In this document: positions 33,628 through 45,445 of the stretch, in pieces
Position numbering within the stretch: the first letter of the stretch is position 1
Layout of the letters: each line of letters starts with the position of its first letter
NCBI GenBank assembly: GCA_001599915.1
Contig: BCIG01000008.1
Location: 496,001-560,000 of the forward strand
DNA length: 64,000 bases
From: Symbiotaphrina buchneri
Taxonomy: Eukaryota; Ascomycota; Symbiotaphrinales; Symbiotaphrinaceae
Direction of reading: 5' to 3'
The notes under the pieces: generated by a model
Seen by the model: only the letters and a program-made list of their open reading frames with translations
What the model was told of the DNA's origin: nothing
Databases searched by the model: none
Program-made: the position numbers and the translations under genes

Positions 33628-36323
33628 GTCTCTGAACTGCGATGATACTCGTAAAAGCCCCGATAGAATCACAGATGAAAGGACGGATAATCAAGGTGAA
33701 AATTCGGTAGGGGTCAAACAGAATATTATTCTTTCTAACATGAGGCAATGGACAGAAGATCATCCCGAGGGGTGTGACGGCCAATATATGAAAAGATAAC
33801 GCTGTAATCCCTGCCTTCTGGCCTAGGATCAATCGGAAAGACATCATTGGACAAAAAGCAGACTCAGTAGCACTCCTGTGGTGCGGGGCCGTATGCGTGC
33901 TCCTAGACATTAATCGCGTCATGGCTCATAGTGGTCGTCACGGAATAAATAAATCTGCCAGCAATGCGTGCTTTAAGAAAGGGATTGTATCATTTCCTCG
34001 AGGATGGTCCCCGTCGTTGTTTCTGCAAGACGACATAGTAGAGCAAGCCTCGCTACAATGGGTAGTCTTGTGCTTAGGATACACGACGGGATCAGAACTT
34101 GTCTCTACACACTATTTGCTGACGACCCATGCTCGCCATCTCCTACCATATTGTTCTGCATCTGCTGATAACAGTCAGATAAGGTTCGCGGGTTGTTACC
34201 ACCAACGGTCAGATCGGCCAACCGCAGCTGCCTCAGCGTTAATTGGCCCGCCCAACTGCCAAGAGACCACAGCTTCATGGTATATTCTGTCTCACCCGTA
34301 CAACACCGTTACACTGTCATATTTAAGATTGGTCCCCCGACAGTGATCTCCGCAGACGATCATGATGGCGCATAGATTCTGCAGTTTGCGGTGAAGTTTT
34401 GCAAATACTCTCTTACCATTCGAAGATATGGAGAGCCCAGCAGTCCATCTCTTCAGAAGCACGTTCACAGTACATACGTACAAACCTTTCCGGCCGAGGG
34501 AAGGACCGAGCCGCAAGCTGCAAGCGGTTCTGCGCGTTCCAGATTTCATCGTACCCAGTTCCACCCAGTTCCACCCAGTAGGGTTGTCAACACGACTGCA
34601 CCATCATTATTGACAGAACCGGCGGTGACGATGGCATAGGTATACATCCGTCCACGAGTTGCCAGGTTCACTCAATTGTTCATTTGGCCCCGCGTGAATT
34701 GAAGTCCTAGTATGGCGCTGGAAACTTCGCGTTGGCTGACCAAAAGGCGCAAACGACAAGTGCCATGATCCCTGCAAAACGATAGGGTCCGTGAGGCATG
34801 GGAAAAGGCTCACCTGAGTCTCCAAATCCGCGTCAGGTTCAGCCAGTCCCTCACACCGCTTAGCCATGTTGAAACGCATCTCTCACAGAGATCTGTGTTT
34901 ATCTTGTAGTCCCTAGTCCGCTCCTCGTTCCAGCCGGTCGTGGCAAGGACATTGTGTGAATCAGCAGCACTTAATCCCTCATTATGAGCCGAGAAAGGCC
35001 TACTCCAATGGTAAGGTACCTTAGGACTCATTGATGTATGCAGGAGCCTGCTATGGTGATCCTGGAGGCTGGGGTATGTTTGTGTGTTGTACCACGCGGT
35101 CGCAGAGTTGCAGATCTCCCTCAGCTCATGCAGTCAGTAACCGAGGGCCCCGACAATTGGAACAGACTACGGCGTAGGCGAGCGCGCATCTCCGGTACTC
35201 ATTCATTGTACAGTTACGGTGCTGATGTGAAGTGAGACTAGAAATCTGCCGGCTGATCTCTCCTCCTTAACCCCCTATGATTAGACGTTTGGAAAGTTGA
35301 AACGGTCAAGGCGCCTTCTTGCCTAACGCTGGCGGAGTGTCAGGAGGGAGCCAACTGAAGATGGCTAGGTCTGTTCAGTTAGAAGCTCTGGTGAAGGCGG
35401 CACTTGTACGGAAGGAAGATAGCTCGGTTTGAGCTCGGTGTCTGCTCGACCTGTTCCGGCATCGAGCTGCCAGCCTGCGACCTGGAAGGGCCGAGGGCCC
35501 CTTTCGCTTCGAGTCCGCTAGAGCCACTGCTCCGCAATTCATTAAGGTGTTTTTGTGACACCGCCAGTCACCGCTCGGTACCCTCTCTGCTGGTTTTCAG
35601 CGAGCAAATACTTGGCCACTACGCTGGACTCAACCAGCCCACCTCCTTTTCCCATCGCTCCGTCCCTTACACTCCCGACTAAGCGTACCCGGCTTGAACG
35701 CTAAGCTTGGCCGGCTACCTCTCCTGCACCAAAAGGTACATCTAGCCACACTCTTACAAACCCCAAAAGCCGCCTCCACTGTGCCTCATCCTTCCCCTTA
35801 CTTTACTTCACTTCACTTGACCCTCACGACGACAACTCCTACCTCCACCACCATCACGACCATACCGCTCCGGCAGTCCTTTGGCAAGCCTTCTTCAACC
35901 AAGCTCGGTCGTCTACACATACTTTCGCGCGCGGAATCGGGCTCTGCATACCGTTTGGATAAAAAGGGCACTGGCTGTCCGTCGTGTACCAACCCCAAAA
36001 GTGCGGCTCGGCGGTTTCTCTCGTGACGAGGTGTGATTCCCGGTCTCCTCTTCAAGCCCGCGTCTTCATCGCTTTTATCCGTCATACACATATTGCTCCA
36101 ATCTACCACCAACTGCTAGCTGCATCCTTTCCCTCCTGTATCTTCTTGAGCGCTTCTACCCAGTGCAAGGCAAATTATCTGGTACGTAGCTACGTCAGCC
36201 ATTGGCGGCCCAGTTTGGCTTCTTGTCTGTCGTTGGCCTTTGTCTTCGAGATTGCCTCTGAGACACTGATGTTCATAAAGTAACGGTCGGTAGACTTCTT
36301 GACTCGAAGACGCAACCGCAAAG
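33628..36323. other. Gene-free stretch of 2.7 kb upstream of the G-alpha gene
   Basis: No frame resembles a protein. A 10-bp tandem repeat (unit ACCCAGTTCC, about 2.7 copies) lies at 34553-34579. A palindrome AAGGTACCTT within AAGGTACCTTAGG lies at 35013-35025. The last ~600 bp are pyrimidine-rich (CTTCACTTCACTTGACC around 35810), as expected for the promoter and long leader of the G-alpha gene. Confidence 0.55.
34553..34579. repeat. Short tandem repeat, unit ACCCAGTTCC
   Basis: Two full copies of a 10-bp unit and a 7-bp partial copy follow one another without a mismatch. Confidence 0.85.
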
Positions 36324-37598
36324 ATGGGTTGCGGGATGAGTACCGAGGACAAAGAGGGGAAGCAGAGGAACGAGGAGATTGAAAACCAGTTGAAGCGGGA
36401 CAGACTTGCACAGCGCAATGAGATCAAAATGCTGCTACTAGGTATTCGGAACCGGCTATATAATGGTCAGGAAGTGTGCGCTAAAACGCTTTAGGCGCCG
36501 GAGAATCGGGCAAGTCGACGATCTTGAAGCAGATGAAACTCATTCACGAGGGGGGGTATTCCCGTGATGAGCGAGAGTCCTTCAAAGAAATCATCTTCAG
36601 CAACACGGTGCAGTCTATGCGTGTAATACTCGAGGCAATGGAGTCGCTAGAGCTGCCATTGGATGACTCAAGGGCCGAATATCACGTTCAGACAATCTTC
36701 ATGCAACCTAACCAGATCGAAGGCGACAGTCTACCTCCCGAAGTCGGGAATGCGATTGAAGCTTTGTGGAAAGACGCCGGAGTGCAGGAATGCTTCAAGC
36801 GTTCAAGGGAGTATCAGCTCAACGACTCTGCCAAATAGTAAGTCACAGGGACGATACCTGTCGTTATTGCGCCATGCTCACAAGAAGGTGCTATGCAGCT
36901 ACTTCGACTCCATTTCCCGCATCGCGCAACCAGATTATCTTCCTAGCGACCAAGATGTTCTCCATCACGTGTTAAGACTACCGGTATCACGGAGACAACG
37001 TTCATCATCGGCGATTTGACTTATCGCATGTTTGATGTTGGAGGCCAGCGGTCAGAGCGGAAGAAGTGGATTCATTGCTTTGAGAACGTCACGACCATCC
37101 TATTTCTCGTAGCGATTTCCGAATACGATCAGCTCCTATTCGAAGATGAGACGGTCAACCGTATGCAGGAGGCTTTGACCCTGTTTGATTCCATCTGCAA
37201 TTCCCGCTGGTTCACCAAAACATCAATCATCCTGTTCTTGAACAAGATCGATAGGTTCAAGGAGAAGCTGCCTGTCAGCCCGATGAAGAACTATTTCCCG
37301 GATTATGAAGGTCAGTGCAAGATCGGAACGATTCGACCAAACATTATAGCTGACGAGTATAGGCGGCGCTGATTATGCTGCGGCTTGCGACTACATACTG
37401 AATCGCTTTGTCTCATTGAACCAACACGAGACAAAACAGATATACACCCATTTCACCTGCGCAACTGATACGACACAGATCCGTTTTGTCATGGCTGCAG
37501 TGAATGGTAAATCCGGCCGCTCGTTCTCATCACTTCGTTGCTAACAACAAATAGACATTATCATTCAGGAGAACCTACGTTTGTGTGGACTGATATAG
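36324..37598 (+). CDS. fadA: Heterotrimeric G-protein alpha subunit, FadA/Gpa1 (group I), with an apparent one-base deletion
   Basis: This is the group I G-alpha of filamentous fungi, a membrane-anchored GTPase in vegetative growth and pheromone signalling. The exons are 36324-36441, 36495-36837, 36899-37310, 37363-37506 and 37555-37598, giving about 353 residues. [10 protein letters not shown] carries myristoylation (Gly2) and palmitoylation (Cys3) signals. G-boxes are [18 protein letters not shown] and TCAT, and the C-terminal CGLI has the pertussis-toxin-type Cys. The third exon breaks frame: after DQDVL the bases CTCCATCACGTGTTAAG lack one nucleotide relative to the invariant [12 protein letters not shown]. 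Exon lengths also sum to a frame error that one extra base near 36965 would cure. As written, translation ends at a TGA (37017-37019) about 18 codons later. Sequencing error and true mutation are both possible. Confidence 0.93.
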
Positions 37599-38305
37599 AT
37601 TTCGCCAGACTATCAGGGCGTTCACGTCGTCAGGAGCTGTCAGGTCCACATTGCTCACGTTCTTATCGCGTCGACAGCGGACAAAAGCATTGAACTGGAC
37701 GAAACCACGCACAAAGCAGGAAGGGGGAACTTGATTTGTATCGCATAGCTGTGTTTTCCGCTGGTAACTTCATTTCATCGTTCGGCGTTTCGTGGACGAA
37801 GGGTCCGCAGCGATGGTCGCCGTGCGCACAACATGCCGACGGTCTAATGCGGCTCTCTTTCTGGATGGAAAATGACCGATCTTTAGGCCTGCGCATCGTT
37901 GACATCTTTTCCGGTCTCCCAAAGTACTCTCGTCTGGGATTGTGTTCACTTTGCTTGCTTCTTGTTCCTAGATACCCTCTGTAGGGGCCTTCATCTTGCT
38001 TGCAGCTCCAATCTGGTCTTCCCTTCCAAGTTGCTATTTACCTCTCGTCTACTGTGCATAGAGCCGAGTGTCACAGGCGGTCTTGTGCTGCTTTCAAATT
38101 CAATAATTGTTGGAATGACTCAGTGATTTGGACAGACAGATACACAAGTCTGATTGCATGTGAAGACATCTGCAGTGAGATTTGCTACTTTGTCAGCCGA
38201 GATAAGGTGCAGAGGAAGCCAAAGCAAAACTCCTGGAACAGGCAGGTCTAATTGGCGTTCATTTACAGATACAAGCTCCTGGATGGTCTAAAATAAGGTA
38301 TCATG
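37599..38305. other. Intergenic, convergent fadA/USE1
   Basis: This 0.7-kb shared 3' region has no recognisable frame or RNA. Confidence 0.55.
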
Positions 38306-39318
38306 TCAAAAGCGCAGCTTGGGCAGGAATGCTACAATGATGAAAGCCGCGACCATCAGGCCGGCGATCCACAAGTACATCATCATCCTGCCCAACCAGC
38401 CGCGGCCTTCACTCATCCTGCGCAAAGCCCCCATTCTCTTCTCTGCCGCTTCCATGCCCGTAGTGTTCTTTTCCAGCCCTTCCACGGCGCGGTCCAATAC
38501 CTCCTTCTCGGACTCGAGCGCGGTGCCGAACTGGACGGACGACGCTTTGAGGGCTTGAGCCATGCTCAACAGTGACTCTGTGAGCGACTCTTGCTCCGCT
38601 CGATTATGGCTCAACACTTTTTCCGTCTTCGCCGTGTCAGAGGTCTCTGATATGTTATGAGAGGATGGATGCAAGGAGGCGGTTGTGTGTGCTACATCAG
38701 CGCCTGCACTGGCTTGTGGCCGGCGTGAACGAATTCCCGAGCTCCCTCCAAGATCAAAGATGTCCGTTTCAGCAGAGCCTGCCATCATATCGTCTGCATC
38801 ATGAGTACCTGCTGCTGTCATAGGCATGCTGGTATCGTCCTCCCCGAGCAGGTCCTCTCCACTCTGCTCTAGCCCATTGCTCTGTTCTTCAAGCTGGTGG
38901 CCTCTGAATTAGTCCACGTGTGGGTGACACTGGAAACAGGTGAGCAGAAGCATACCTGACCCAGCTCATGTAATTGCTCGTTGAGCTTCTTGATCAAGCT
39001 CCGCTTCTGAGCTAGGTCTGCCTGGACATTCTGCTTCCGGGACTGGACCTTTATGCCCGAGCTATCGTGCTCAAGCCTGAGTAGTAATGAACGAGCATAC
39101 TCTAAGTTCTGTACGCACAGGCTTATCATCAGCGCAACAATTCAGGGAGAAGCCATAGCTAAACTTACTGCGCTGATTCTTGCGTGGTCATAGCTAGAGA
39201 GCTGGTTTGGCGCAGCGTCGGGGGACAGCAGGGAGGCTTCCAACCGCGAGAGTAGGCGGGTCAGATTGATCGCATTGTGATCAGCCTGGGTTGTGGTGTG
39301 GACGGCTGCCCGCGCCAT
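38306..39318 (-). CDS. USE1: ER SNARE Use1
   Basis: This Q-SNARE on the ER membrane acts with Ufe1, Sec20 and Sec22 in fusion of Golgi-derived COPI vesicles. The exons are 39318-39169, 39108-38956 and 38893-38306, giving 296 residues. The N-terminus has NAINLTRLLSRLEASLLSPD and then a helical region through NLEYARSLLLRLEHDSSGIK. A low-complexity linker follows. The SNARE-like helix spans about AEQESLTESLLSMAQALKAS to EVLDRAVEGLEKNTTGMEAA. The single C-terminal anchor is WLGRMMMYLWIAGLMVAAF, ending KLRF as a tail-anchored protein. It shares function with the coatomer gene elsewhere in the window (SEC28). Confidence 0.9.
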
Positions 39319-42060
39319 TTTACGGTGTCCTATCGACCGTCATTGACCGTGAAGAAAGATCAAGATCCACCTTCTCGACCCTTGGATGTCACAAGCAGAC
39401 ACATTGGAATCGAGTTGTGACCGAGCTGTCGACCTTGGGAAGCCGTCAGGCACGCCAAGATGACGACCGGCTCGCTTATGCGCTTGGGGCTCCACCCGAG
39501 CTTGACACAAGCCGCAGTTACAAAATCTTTCCTCCGCACTCCCACAGATAGAAAAAGCCCATCTTCCGGTCAGGGACCAATCCCGAGGCCTTCGAAAGAC
39601 AGAAGAGTCGCCTCTGGATGGGTGCAACCTTTCTTACATACCCGTGATATAAGCGTCCTTGACCGGTATGCGACTTCTGGTACGTCCTACTCCTATTGCA
39701 CTGCCAATGTATTCCGTTATCAATGATCTCCATACCCCCCGGTGCTAGCATGATGATACAAACTTCCATAGCATAGTTCAACTGATGGCTCTACGCCTCT
39801 GAACGAAAAACAATTACCATCTTTCGCTCCTATCTGATGCATTCCACTTCATTATATCTCTTCAAGATGCAGGCTTCCTCTTGTCATGTGCTGACCGAAG
39901 GGTTGGATCACAGGTTACCGTGCGTCATAATCGACATGGACTCACATGGAGTGCGAATTGCGATCCAAGGTGTACCCACGCCCATTGTAGCAGGGGAATC
40001 CGACAGCAGCGTTTAGTAGATGGCGTGGATCATTCAATTGGCGGTATACATAGTGTCAGAATAGAAGGAGAACTCTTTTCCCAGTTCGAGAATGGTCATG
40101 ACGTCCTTGCAAGGCGAACTTCGAGTTGTCCTGGATTGCACCAAGCAGCAGGCACCGTAGAATAGTATGCCCTGTGGCGTAGAAGCTGTCTTGGGTTGAA
40201 TGAGCCAACAACGCCTACTGTTCTAGACCTTCCACGATAATACAGTGCATGTCGCCGAGGTAGCGGCGTGGACAGCAAGCCATCAGTGTCACTGAGAAGT
40301 GTCTTGCTGTTAAGCCACTCTGACTTCGGTTGCACACAGATTGGTTGGTCAAACAGAGTCCGACATAGCAGCAAGTGATTGGACAAAGTCGAGAACGAGC
40401 TCAGATTGCGTCGAGACTCGTAGCTTCGCAGAGACTAAGATGAACCTGCCGCGCATGCGTATGGTACAGACCGAAGAGACGTAACAAGATAATCTTAGGT
40501 ACAATACCTGCGGTAAATATGAGGATGGCAGCCGGTGCGGTCTCACGTGGCTGCCCCCGCAGCACAGGAGACGGAATAATGGGCCATTCCAAACACCTCG
40601 CTACGGCTGTCATACCTCTATTATTAATAAATGAGCTGTGATCCTCTCCAAGTCCCGATCCCGGCTGCTGCATCCTACATCAGGATGGATACCGTTAGAT
40701 CCAATTGGCAGGGTCTCAGCAAATCTCGCGCGTCGCAGGATAGCCATCCCGATTGGGAGCGGGAGAAGCTGTCAAGGTCGCTTCCAGAACGAAGGAACCT
40801 GTCCTGGGGGGATGAAGCAAATCTACGCTAGCCTTTGCTCGTAGGTGGTCACACCTCGTGCAGCACGCGAATCACTACTGCGCTTGGTAGCGTGGAGGGA
40901 TATTGATTCATCTCGGATGATGTCGTTTCGTCTCATCCGGGAACCTGTCCCTGATCAACCATGAGGACCCCCACTTGAGGAAGGGGAAGTTGACGTCGAA
41001 AGGAGCACGAGGAGAGGAAGACCAAGAAAAAGCTGCGCTCTGACGACGGCGGGCGGGAATCGGCAGAATGACCTCTTGGCTTCTTAAGGTACCTTCGTTG
41101 TAGTACAGTATGTAGAGGTACTTCATGCTCATCGGTCTAATCAAATGCTGGAGCTCGGCTGCAGCCGTGGCGGGCGGACCGAGAGAGTCCACCGCACATT
41201 GACTTTCACGCCAGTCAGATTGGCAGGTACACTACTCCGTACTGGGGACCTAATAATGTACCCTAGTCTCTCTTTCACAGTCGGTGAGCGTGACGAGTGC
41301 AGCGAGCCGTGATAGTGACAGGGCCTGCATCAATCCTCTCCCACTTGTGGGGCGCCTTTAGGTCCTGACTGGCCAATTTATTCAAACTCACTCGCCGTGT
41401 GCGATTCGGGCCGCTGATGAGGGTGCCCATCATTGCCTCAAGAGGTGCACTGGAGCAACATCTGGTTCGACGGGACGGCAGGCGCAGCATGGACGACATG
41501 GGCGAGATGGGCGCGAGGCCGGCCACTGATGTGCTCCACGATGCGTGTTGCCAATCATGGCAGCTTCTCGGGACCGGGGTCTGCGCAGCAAGCCCCCAGG
41601 ACTCGTCCCACGTATCCCTCACCCACTCTTAGCTCGGTCGAAAGCATGAGTTGGCTCAAGGCCGCGCAGCTTTCCTGCCTGCCCACGGAATTACCTTACC
41701 CTTGAAGCCCAGCATGACTGAATCGACCACGGGCGCTCTTAAAGCCGCCCTCCCTCGTCGCCCCCCCGCGTCCATCATCCTGGAAATGCTCCGTCACTGC
41801 ACCCTTGCGACTCTGACTCTCTCAATTCCGAACACGAGCGGCAGCCACTGCTCCCCTGATCGTCTGCAAATTGTCTTCACTTGAACATTGAACGCTTCTT
41901 CGACATTCGCATGCCTCCGGACTGCTTCTTATCTGTTGATGCTTTTGCGAGCCCCTGGACTCCTCGAGCGGCTGTAGAGATTTGTGCGGCCGAGGAACTG
42001 CAAATTTGCCGGACCGATCTGTTGCTTGCCAGGATTTTTCTATCAGACCAGCCTGCCAGG
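39319..42060. other. Gene-free stretch of 2.7 kb
   Basis: No frame on either strand resembles a known protein. A palindrome AAGGTACCTT lies at 41086-41095. The region probably contains the USE1 promoter and the promoter of the C2H2 gene. Minus-strand frames at 40096-40673 were examined and not recognised. Confidence 0.5.
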
Positions 42061-42098
42061 ATGATCCAACGACATAGTCCAGAGGAAGACAACATGAG
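42061..42098 (+). other. Possible first coding exon of the C2H2 gene
   Basis: The sequence from ATG at 42061 (MIQRHSPEEDNM) ends at a GTAAAC donor at 42099. A very strong branch point and acceptor (CACTAACTCCCTACTGTAG, ending at 42939) lies before 42940. Joining them keeps the frame open into the main exon at 43013 and would add 37 residues. The 841-nt intron is long for this genome, so this is only a proposal. Confidence 0.4.
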
Positions 42099-43012
42099 GT
42101 AAACACCCTAGGCCATAACGATTATGTTGTTCTGCTGTTTTCGTCCTGCTTTATGTCTTTGTGCCGCGAAGAGTTTGTTTTCCTTCTCGTTGGACAATTA
42201 CCATGTCCGAGGACATATTCCCCGGATGACTGCTCGTACCTGGACCTTGCCTTCATGATTGCGGGAGATACACATCCTCGACGGCCGGACATTGTCTGGA
42301 TATGTTCACAGTCTTTCTTTGCTACTTGCAGTCCTGGACCTCTTAGGCTAGTTTGGAGGCCCTCCGTCTGGAATATTAAACAATCGACATTTGATACTCT
42401 GGACTTTTCCTCCGGGACCTGTACCTTTGTTGCCAGCTTGAAGCCTATTCAGTCTCTTCCCTGGTGCTATCGGATCGCCCACTGCTTTACCTACGGCCCT
42501 GCTTCACAACTTGTTGGATCCATATTTGTCAAACGCACCTCTATAGTGCAGTGCCTCGTGGCACGGCCATTGGTCGGTAAAGACAGCTCCACACCGCTGG
42601 ATCGTTTGCTGACGAGTACGGCTATATTACGTAGGGTGACTTATTGCTCATATGATAAGATGAATGCATTCTGGACCCTCGCAGGCCATTATCGAAGTCT
42701 GGGGTCCGTTCTGGCTAAGCAAACCAAGGATTCAGGATATGGAAATGGACCATCTGCTACCGGGTCTGTCCTATTCCATCAACCATCTAGAGATGTACAG
42801 ATACTGATTATGACTACTAGATTGTCCCGTCCACCACGTCTTCCCGCTTGTTGTTCTCTTTCTCGCCTTCGTTCTGCTTCATTTGATCTGTTTCCTTCAC
42901 AAGCGCTCGCAATTTTACGTCACTAACTCCCTACTGTAGCAACCCTTTCACAAGGCCATATAACTCTGCCTCAGGGATATCAGCTCTTGCGAGTCCGCAT
43001 GATGCGTTCTCC

Positions 43013-44838
43013 ATGAAATCATGGAGAGGAACAACCAAGCCACAGGATGCGTCCGCAGATTCAGGAGTATTCCATGGGATTTCTATGCCGCAGGAAGGAG
43101 CCGTTTCCAGCTTGGACCACAGGAACAGCCAAGGACTATATGACTGGACAGACCCTGGTTTCAATGCTTTTTCTGTTACTTCCCCTGGACGGAGAGTGCG
43201 GACAAGTAGCTCACTCTTAAGAGTCGACGTACCTCCGGGCTCTGCCAACCAGGATCTCCTATCTGAATCTCAACCACTATCTCACATTTCTACCCCGGAC
43301 ATCTCCACAAATCCAGGATATGGTGTTTATATCAGTAGTTCTGCACAGTTTCTAACACAAGGTGTCCCAACTACCTCAGATATTCCTAGCCAAGGCACAG
43401 AAACTCATGCTCTACACGATACCCAGAGCCCACAATATGCTGGCACAGCAAATGTCCCGTGGAGTGCAGGTCCAAGCCAAGCACAACCGATGCAAATGGG
43501 ACGCTCTACTAATTCTCATGAGGAACACAACGAGCAATACTCACAATCTGGCCTGCACGGCTTCAACTCTGTTTATCCTGATTTCGCCTTGTCTTATGCA
43601 TTGCGGGATCCACGAGTGGTTCAACAGCTTCCCAAACAGGATGTTTCTTCCGGCAGGACGCATATGGTCTCCCCTTCTGCGCAAAATGGCTCCCAGCTTT
43701 CTTCTTTCTCGCAGTCCAACCTTCTGCACAACCGTGGTAGTTCGAGGACTTCCTCCACCCACCAGGCCACTGACAATGGAACGTTCGAGCCTGGCCAAGC
43801 ATCGAATATGCAGGATTTCTTGGGAGGATCTGCGCTGGAGTACGAGAGCGTAGTGCCTCATAATGGCAGGCACGGATCACGTGTGTCGAGGACCCCTGAA
43901 AGGTGGGCGCTAGTCTCCAATTCACCCCCGAAAGTACACTGACCGTTTGCTAAAGGCGGAGAGACCATAGTGGTGTATCTAAGAGCGGTGTCTCTATGAC
44001 CAAACCGTCGGCACCTCCTTACATCTCTTCGTTCTCTGGGGATGTCGTCGAGAGAGGCTCCCTAGAGATGCAAACGAACGCCGCTCGTGATCACCCATTA
44101 TATCACTCTGCAACCGTCCAGGAGGACGGCTTGTATCACTGCCCCTTTGAAGGCAGGGAAGGGTGTTCACATCAACCAACTAAACTGAAATGTAACTATG
44201 AGTAAGTGTTTTGTTGTTTTCTTTGCCGCCTACGCTAAAGTGTGTTCAGCAAGCATGTGGATGCCCATCTCAAGCCTTATCGGTGCAAATTCACAGCTTG
44301 CGTGGAGACCCCGTTCTCGTCCACAGCATGCTTGCTTCGCCACGAACGGGAAGCCCATGGCATGCACGGCCACGGCGACAGACCACATCTGTGCCCCTAC
44401 CAAGATTGTGAACGTTCTATCGTCGGTCATGGCTTCCCCAGACACTGGAATCTAAAAGATCACATGAGACGTGTTCACCATGACAGTGGTGATAGTCCAA
44501 CCATGGACAGCAGCTCCTCCGCGACTGGTAGCCGCCATATCCGCAAGCGCAAGGCCTCTACCAGTGTGCAAGCACCTGCTCGAAAGGTCTCTCGTACCGT
44601 TCCAGAAGATGACCTTTCAAACGTGTCTGCGGAGATGAGCCGGAAGTACTTGCAGACGGAGCGTAGGCGTCTCCACAGTCTATTGCAAGCAAGGTTACAG
44701 TATCTTCCAGAGGCCGATGATAAAGGATATCACGAACAGCTTCAGCAGGATATGGAGATGTTTCAGGAAGTCACGGCGAACATTTGTCACCACGACAGCC
44801 CAGTCTCTCGGGGCCCAGGACGAGAAGAGTATGGATGA
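43013..44838 (+). CDS. C2H2 zinc-finger transcription factor
   Basis: This is a predicted nuclear DNA-binding regulator of unknown role. The exons are 43013-43902, 43956-44201 and 44250-44838, giving 574 residues from the ATG at 43013; the frame is open upstream to a good acceptor at 42939, so the true start is probably further 5'. The N-terminal 300 residues are Ser/Gln/Pro-rich and disordered. Zinc-finger elements lie at about residues 355-465: GLYHCPFEGREGCSHQPTKL followed by NYDKHVDAHLKPYRCK, then CVETPFSSTACLLRHEREAH, then DRPHLCPYQDCERSIV with GFPRHWNLKDHMRRVH. This irregular set of fingers recurs in a fungal-specific group of C2H2 factors that I cannot name. A basic IRKRKAS patch (probable NLS) and a C-terminal helical region follow. 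Confidence 0.88.
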
Positions 44839-45445
44839 AAGATGCTGAATTTCCTTTTTCTTGGAATACCTTTCCTCATGTCTGTACGACCGAGTAGGAA
44901 CAGGGTTTCATTTGTGTTAAATACATGCATGGGCAGACATGAGCTTCTCCTGGAAACAAGTTTCTCTTAGGATCTTAGGAGCCGCCATCGATCGTTGAAC
45001 ATCCCGCGTTAACCGGTACGCGGGCCATAAGCCGAGGCCCCTGGTACGTCATCCAAGCCAGACAAGGAGAACCACTGGGATATCAAAACCGGGACCAGTC
45101 TTCTCCGTGGAGCGCGGTCGAGGAAGTCCAGGAACCCCACGCACATAAGGACTCAGGAGCGGGGCTCGCATTCCCAGGTTTGCTGTAATGCAATGGTTCG
45201 ACCTTTGGTCTCCTTTTTGTTGTGCGCATGGAGAGATAGCAGCCATTGTAGTAGTCAGCCTGTTGCGTGGATGATAGATACAGACTCATTGCCACTTTCT
45301 CTAACTGCTTCGCATCGTGACGTGTGATCGTGCCAGCTCAAGCCCATAGTCCGTTACGTAGCATCCGTCGTGGAAACCATACTCAGGGTCTCATTCCAGT
45401 TGTATCGGCCGTTCGCAAGCCAACGCTGCCTGCGGAAACAGATGA
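44839..45445. other. Intergenic, convergent C2H2 gene/KTI12
   Basis: This shared 3' region has no frame or RNA that I can support. Confidence 0.55.

Noticed and set aside
40096-40673. Two overlapping minus-strand frames of about 90-96 codons
   Set aside because: I recognised no family and found no splice pattern joining them into a longer protein.
42153-42926. 257-codon open frame upstream of the C2H2 gene
   Set aside because: The product has no recognisable domain, and the region reads better as leader or a long intron of the C2H2 gene.
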